Source: Dialister hominis (GTDB lineage Bacteria > Bacillota > Negativicutes > Veillonellales > Dialisteraceae). From it: a stretch of 64,000 nucleotides of DNA. The stretch is from NCBI RefSeq assembly GCF_007164725.1, contig NZ_AP019697.1:1337501-1401500 (forward strand), in the 5' to 3' direction. A model generated the notes under the pieces. It had not been told where the DNA came from, ran no database searches, and saw nothing but the letters and a program-made list of their open reading frames with translations. The translations under genes and the position numbers were made by a program. Within the stretch, counting starts at the first letter, position 1. The number at the start of each line of letters is the position of its first letter. This document shows, one piece after another, positions 60,564-64,000 of the stretch.

Positions 60564-61811
60564 TTAGTCTTCCATAGGAAGTGTGGATCCGCCAATCGGT
60601 ACGACGTAGACGCTGCAGTCTTTGCCCATGCGGTTCAGTGCTGCATCGACAGCTTCCTGCAGATCGTGGAATGGTGTCATATTGGCTTTTGTTACCATAG
60701 CATCATCCATGTCAGTCACCATGTAAATATCGCATTTCTTCTGTACCAGGGCAAGAGCCGCGGATTTGTGGCCGCCGAGTTCGAAGTGTTCGTGAATGGC
60801 TGCGATTCTTTCGTCCGGTGTATCATACTGCTGGATCCAGCGTCCGAATACGTCGCTGCCGTATCCTTCTTTGCAGGAAGCGGCGAGAACCATGATGCCG
60901 CCTTCGCGGACTGCGTGCTTGACGTTGTCGATGGATTTCTGGGCCTGATACAGGTTGATATCCTTCGGGTAGCCGCCGGTGGAAACGATGACGACATCAG
61001 CCGGCTTATCGATTTTGATCTTGTAGATGCTGTCGAGGAATTTGCATGCTTCGCGGTGTGCTGTAACATGATGGCCTGCAGCTGCAAAGGCGATTTTCTT
61101 ATGATCATCAAGGGCTACGTTTACGATGAAATCAACTGGGCAGAAGTCATAGACTTCTTCGATATCATCACGGACCGGATTTCCCTCGAGATGCCCTGCA
61201 TAGGAATCCGGGCTGATCATGTTCTTGTGGTTTGCCTGAATGGCAGCTCTGGAGGATACGCCTGGCATGATAGCTTTCATGCCACCGCTGTAGCCCGCAA
61301 AGTAATGGTATTCGACATTGCCAAGAAGGATGCGGCGGTCTGCATCAGCGACTGTCCTGAAGATATCGACCGGAGTTCCGTTCTTGCAGTATCCCATGTG
61401 TTCCACATCATCGGGATCACTGTCAATGCATTTGACGCGGTTGTACACATCTTCGCCAACAAGGCGTTTCATTTCTTCCTCGGTCTGCTTTCTGTGAGAG
61501 CCAAGTCCGAAAACAACAGTGACATCCTTGTCTTCGACGCCTGCTTTTTCCAGTTCGTCCAGGACGCATGGCACGACGACCCAGGACGGCATCGGGCGTG
61601 TTACGTCGCTTGTCACGATGACAATCTTTTCACCCGGATGAACAATTTCACGAAGCTTCGGAGAGTCAATCGGATTTTCCAATGCTCTTCTGACTTCAGC
61701 TTCCTCGGACTCTACACCCGGACATTCTCTTGGATTCAATTCGATGGGATGATGTTCATCACCCACATGAAATGGTACGTAATCCTTGAAGTATTTAATT
61801 TTAAATTCCAT
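60564..61811 (-). CDS. larA: LarA family nickel-pincer-nucleotide racemase/epimerase
   Basis: Protein of 415 aa. LarA interconverts D- and L-lactate using a nickel-pincer cofactor. Visible motifs: VTSDVTRPMPSWVV (about 68-81), GLGSHRKQTEEE (catalytic His region, about 103), and EYHYFAGYSGGMKAIMPGVS (about 170-189) with the His that binds Ni and the Lys that carries the cofactor. Relatives act on other alpha-hydroxy acids, so lactate is only the likeliest substrate. larB, larC and larE are not in this window. Start 61811 (MEFKIKYFKDY) has AAGGGAG upstream. Monocistronic. Confidence 0.9.
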   Translation of the reverse strand: MEFKIKYFKDYVPFHVGDEHHPIELNPRECPGVESEEAEVRRALENPIDSPKLREIVHPGEKIVIVTSDVTRPMPSWVVVPCVLDELEKAGVEDKDVTVVFGLGSHRKQTEEEMKRLVGEDVYNRVKCIDSDPDDVEHMGYCKNGTPVDIFRTVADADRRILLGNVEYHYFAGYSGGMKAIMPGVSSRAAIQANHKNMISPDSYAGHLEGNPVRDDIEEVYDFCPVDFIVNVALDDHKKIAFAAAGHHVTAHREACKFLDSIYKIKIDKPADVVIVSTGGYPKDINLYQAQKSIDNVKHAVREGGIMVLAASCKEGYGSDVFGRWIQQYDTPDERIAAIHEHFELGGHKSAALALVQKKCDIYMVTDMDDAMVTKANMTPFHDLQEAVDAALNRMGKDCSVYVVPIGGSTLPMED

Positions 61812-61993
61812 TTTTCGATCTCCCTTCGAGAGACTCATACACAAAAGCTTCTATATTTACATTATACTATATTTCGGCGAAAATTCCCTGGAAAAGGATT
61901 CCGTAAAATATAATAATTCCATTGTTTCATGATATAATGATGAAAATGTAGTTTATTTGCGAGAGCGGCCCAATTCAATCATTTCTTTTTTAG

Positions 61994-62045
61994 AGAAAGG
62001 AGGCTGCAGACCGATTTCCCATCTGCAATCCGGTCTGCCCCACTT
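61994..62045 (+). promoter_or_regulatory. SD separated from AUG by a hairpin
   Basis: AAAGGAGG at 61996-62003 is 42 bases before ATG 62046. Between them GCAGACCG (62006-62013) pairs perfectly with CGGTCTGC (62031-62038). With the hairpin formed, two plus seven unpaired bases remain between SD and AUG, a normal spacing. An alternative pairing TGCAGA/TCTGCA (62005-62010 with 62022-62027) is possible. Confidence 0.6.
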
Positions 62046-62753
62046 ATGAAGAAAAAACTTTGGATTCCCCTGCTGGTATCCGCTTTGACACTCATGTCTC
62101 TCACGGCCAATGCGGATTATGCAAAATGGACTGACCCCACACATTCCTTCAAAGCTGATCATACGATATACACCTCTGTCGTCAATACCGATGTTCTGTC
62201 CAAAAAGATGGCACTGGAAGGCCGTTCCTTCCAGGTCATTTTCAACCAGAAAGCTGCAGAAGTCAAAGGGCTGAAAATCATTACAGCGCCTCTTCAGGGA
62301 GCCATAGCGGTTCTCCCGGGAAACAGCACGGATGATGCATCTGCTGCAGCGCCTTCTGATGAAGTTTCCACTTCAGCTGTCCGCATCCCTCAGGCAGCCG
62401 TTGACGCCAAAGCGGCTCTCTATGCCGTTCCGACGGTCACCCGCTGTGAGAAGCTCGTCAGCGTGGTTCCTGCCCATACGGAATGGACGACCAAGGAAAT
62501 CCACGAAACAGTCTGTGACAAGAATGGTTACAAGGATGTCGTTCATAAGATTCCTTTCCCGGAACAGATTCCGGAGAAACAATACGTGACGATGTACCTG
62601 ACCGTCCGCTTCGATGTTTACAGCATGAAGACCGGCGCTCTTGTTTTCACCAGCGAAGATGCCCGTGACAGATTAGACGACAGCAATTTCAACGGACTTT
62701 TCACCCGGATCGTTGAACGTTTCTTCAAGAACCTGAAGAGCGAAATCAATTGA
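62046..62753 (+). CDS. Exported protein of unknown function
   Basis: Protein of 235 aa not assigned to a family. Signal peptide of about 23 residues (KKKLWIPLLVSALTLMSLTA then NADYA) predicts export to the periplasm; no lipobox Cys follows. A low-complexity Ala/Ser linker (about 96-112) separates an N-terminal part from a C-terminal part with VTRCEKLVSVVPAHTEW and ETVCDKN, whose two cysteines may form a disulfide. The end KQYVTMYLTVRFDVYSMKTG suggests beta structure. Start is ATG 62046 as the only in-frame candidate compatible with the signal peptide. A terminator follows. Confidence 0.75.
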   Translation: MKKKLWIPLLVSALTLMSLTANADYAKWTDPTHSFKADHTIYTSVVNTDVLSKKMALEGRSFQVIFNQKAAEVKGLKIITAPLQGAIAVLPGNSTDDASAAAPSDEVSTSAVRIPQAAVDAKAALYAVPTVTRCEKLVSVVPAHTEWTTKEIHETVCDKNGYKDVVHKIPFPEQIPEKQYVTMYLTVRFDVYSMKTGALVFTSEDARDRLDDSNFNGLFTRIVERFFKNLKSEIN

Positions 62754-62767
62754 CAGGAGTATATTTT

Positions 62768-62794
62768 AAAGACGGCACCGGCCGTCTTTTTTTT
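62768..62794 (+). terminator. Terminator after exported-protein gene
   Basis: Stem AAAGACGGC/GCCGTCTTT with T-run. Confidence 0.88.
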
Positions 62795-62871
62795 GTAAGC
62801 TTATCCGTATTTTCTCCTGAATCAGCATATATCTCTTAAAGCAGATGTATCATTTTTTCTTATTTGATGGC

Positions 62872-62901
62872 TTGACAAACGATCAAATGACGGTCTATAA
62901 T
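62872..62901 (+). promoter_or_regulatory. Promoter of serC T-box leader
   Basis: TTGACA (62872-62877), 18-bp spacer, TATAAT (62896-62901). Confidence 0.85.
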
Positions 62902-62909
62902 CCAGTCAT

Positions 62910-63217
62910 AAGAAACAAGCGATGATGAAGAAGGGATAATAAAACCTTTTCAGAGAGACGGTGGCTGGTGTGAACCGTTAAAGCATTATTATCTTTCCGC
63001 TTCGGAGGTGAAGACGATGAGTCTTCCGGGACATGCCCGTTACAGCTGACTAAAGATGGCCGTAAGGCAATTTGGGTGGTATCGCGGGTGCTCTCGTCCC
63101 TTAAGTGGATGAAGAGCGTTTTTTTATGGATACAACAGATTGGCAGCGGCTAAATTGGGTGGCACCGCGAGAAAAAGAGAAGCTCGTCCCATGGGACGTC
63201 TTCTCTTTTTGTGTTTT
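62910..63217 (+). promoter_or_regulatory. T-box riboswitch with two antiterminator/terminator modules, probable serine specifier
   Basis: Stem I has GATAATA/TATTATC, AGAGAGACGGT and GGTGTGAACCGTT. After TATTATC comes TTTCCG, so the specifier is probably TCC (62996-62998, Ser), in line with serC. Module 1: GGGTGGTATCGCGG (63074-63087) and terminator GCTCTCGTCC/GGATGAAGAGC plus T7 (63090-63128). Module 2: GGGTGGCACCGCGAG (63157-63171) and terminator AGAGAAG.../...TCTTCTCT plus T5 (63173-63217). No second Stem I lies between them (about 30 bp only). Confidence 0.9.
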
Positions 63218-63230
63218 CAGGAGGATACAA

Positions 63231-64000
63231 ATGAAACGTGTATTTAACTTTAACGCAGGCCCTTCCCCCATGCCGATCGAAGTGCTCGAAGAAATGAAAA
63301 ATGATCTGACCGATTTCCGCGGAACCGGAATGGGCATCACGGAAATCAGCCACCGCTCCCCCGTTTTCCAGGATATGCTCGATGAAACGAAAGCATACCT
63401 TCGCCAGATGATGAAACTGGATGATGATTATGAAATCGTCTTCATGCAGGGCGGCGGCACGATGCAGTTCCTGATGACAGGCTGCAATTTCCTTCACACA
63501 AGAGGCGCCTATGCCGATACCGGCGTCTGGGCGCACAAGGCAAGAAACACGGCCGCTTTCTTCGGTGAAACGTACGATGCCAATACAGCCAAGGACAGAA
63601 ATTACGCCTATATCCCGGACACCTACGATATCCGTCCCGATACGAATTACCTTTACATCTGCGCCAACAATACGATTTACGGCACGGAATACAAGGACTT
63701 CCCAAAGGTCGATGTTCCCCTCATCTGCGATATGTCCTCTGACATTCTTTCCAGAGAAATCGATTTCAACCAGTTCGACATGATTTGGGCCGGGATCCAG
63801 AAGAATTTGGGCGCAGCCGGAGCCGCATTTGCAGTAATCAGAAAAGGCCTTCTTGAAAAAGCAAGGACGGATATTCCTGAATACCTCCAGTACCAGACTT
63901 TCGTCAAGAATGATTCCACATACAACACGCCGCCTGTCTTCTGCATTTACACGCTGAACCGGATGCTTCACTGGATCTGGAATATGGGCGGGCTCAAAGC
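63231..64000 (+). CDS. serC: Phosphoserine aminotransferase, 3' end outside window
   Basis: The first 256 codons are present and open to the right edge. It begins KRVFNFNAGPSPMPIEVLEE; GTGMGITEISHRSPVF and FMQGGGTMQFLMTGCNFL follow, and the Schiff-base lysine lies in FDMIWAGIQKNLGAAG (about residue 193). SerC makes phosphoserine from 3-phosphohydroxypyruvate and glutamate, a PLP fold type I enzyme. SD AGGAGG precedes ATG 63231. It is placed under the T-box described above, consistent with control by serine supply. Confidence 0.95.
   Translation, partial: MKRVFNFNAGPSPMPIEVLEEMKNDLTDFRGTGMGITEISHRSPVFQDMLDETKAYLRQMMKLDDDYEIVFMQGGGTMQFLMTGCNFLHTRGAYADTGVWAHKARNTAAFFGETYDANTAKDRNYAYIPDTYDIRPDTNYLYICANNTIYGTEYKDFPKVDVPLICDMSSDILSREIDFNQFDMIWAGIQKNLGAAGAAFAVIRKGLLEKARTDIPEYLQYQTFVKNDSTYNTPPVFCIYTLNRMLHWIWNMGGLK

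Larger units (their letters stand above)
62754..63230. other. Intergenic region with serC T-box leader
   Basis: Contains the terminator of the exported-protein gene, about 75 bp of AT-rich spacer, then the serC promoter and T-box leader. No additional gene. Confidence 0.8.

Noticed and set aside
60507-61913. 468-codon plus-strand frame antisense to larA
   Set aside because: larA is intact with its active-site motifs; the antisense frame also runs through larA's terminator.

Overview
This 64 kb window reads as a chromosomal segment of a diderm firmicute of the Negativicutes, most probably Veillonellaceae and Dialister-like. The evidence is the mix of firmicute regulation (three T-box leaders, strong SD sequences, many intrinsic terminators) with a cysteine phytase of the Selenomonas/Megasphaera type, LarA, CstA, NAD-malic enzyme, formate-THF ligase and ECF transport. 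The genus is an inference; no rRNA is present.

Layout. 1-5.9 kb: truncated Sel1-repeat gene, thioredoxin, tmRNA, a P1 peptidase/RluD/LspA operon and a 3D-domain cell wall protein. 6.5-12.4 kb: polyphosphate module with ppk1, a degenerate Ppx/GppA-HD paralogue immediately upstream of it, and an intact Ppx/GppA-HD gene divergently transcribed. 12.5-16.4 kb: queF and a Trp T-box controlled ECF transporter whose S-component is fused to an ATPase. 17-20 kb: five tandem UspA genes, three with the same promoter, then mscS. 20.9-22.0 kb: complete IS30 element. 22-33.8 kb: housekeeping (folD-fhs, cca-PBP, malic enzyme, speD, rdgB, an HsdM/HsdS-like orphan, rpsI-rplM). 34-42.4 kb: cstA, two M20 peptidases with YjiHG-type membrane proteins, a frameshifted LUD gene, a LuxR-type regulator and an aminotransferase. 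42.6-49.4 kb: cysteine phytase, hydrolase, two DUF6020-like membrane proteins and a URO-D family protein.

Accessory zone, 49.4-57.8 kb: an IS256/IS1249-type element sits in a hairpin-rich repeat with IS1182-like ends. Then come a T-box controlled symporter, a MATE pump and a tRNA cluster (Val, Asn, Glu, Val). The tRNA-Val 3' end is reiterated there inside degenerate repeats, one of which carries a 425-bp non-autonomous derivative of the IS1249-type element. A complete IS1182 element abuts a YfhO-type membrane protein. The right end has larA, an exported protein with a hairpin between SD and AUG, and serC behind a T-box with two antiterminator/terminator modules.

No CRISPR array, prophage or recognisable defence island was seen. 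The most unusual signals are the three T-boxes, the pseudo-Ppx/ppk1 pair, the repeated usp promoter, the catalytically empty HsdM/HsdS fusion and the tRNA-Val repeat region. Functional calls rest on reading motifs by eye; no database search was run.
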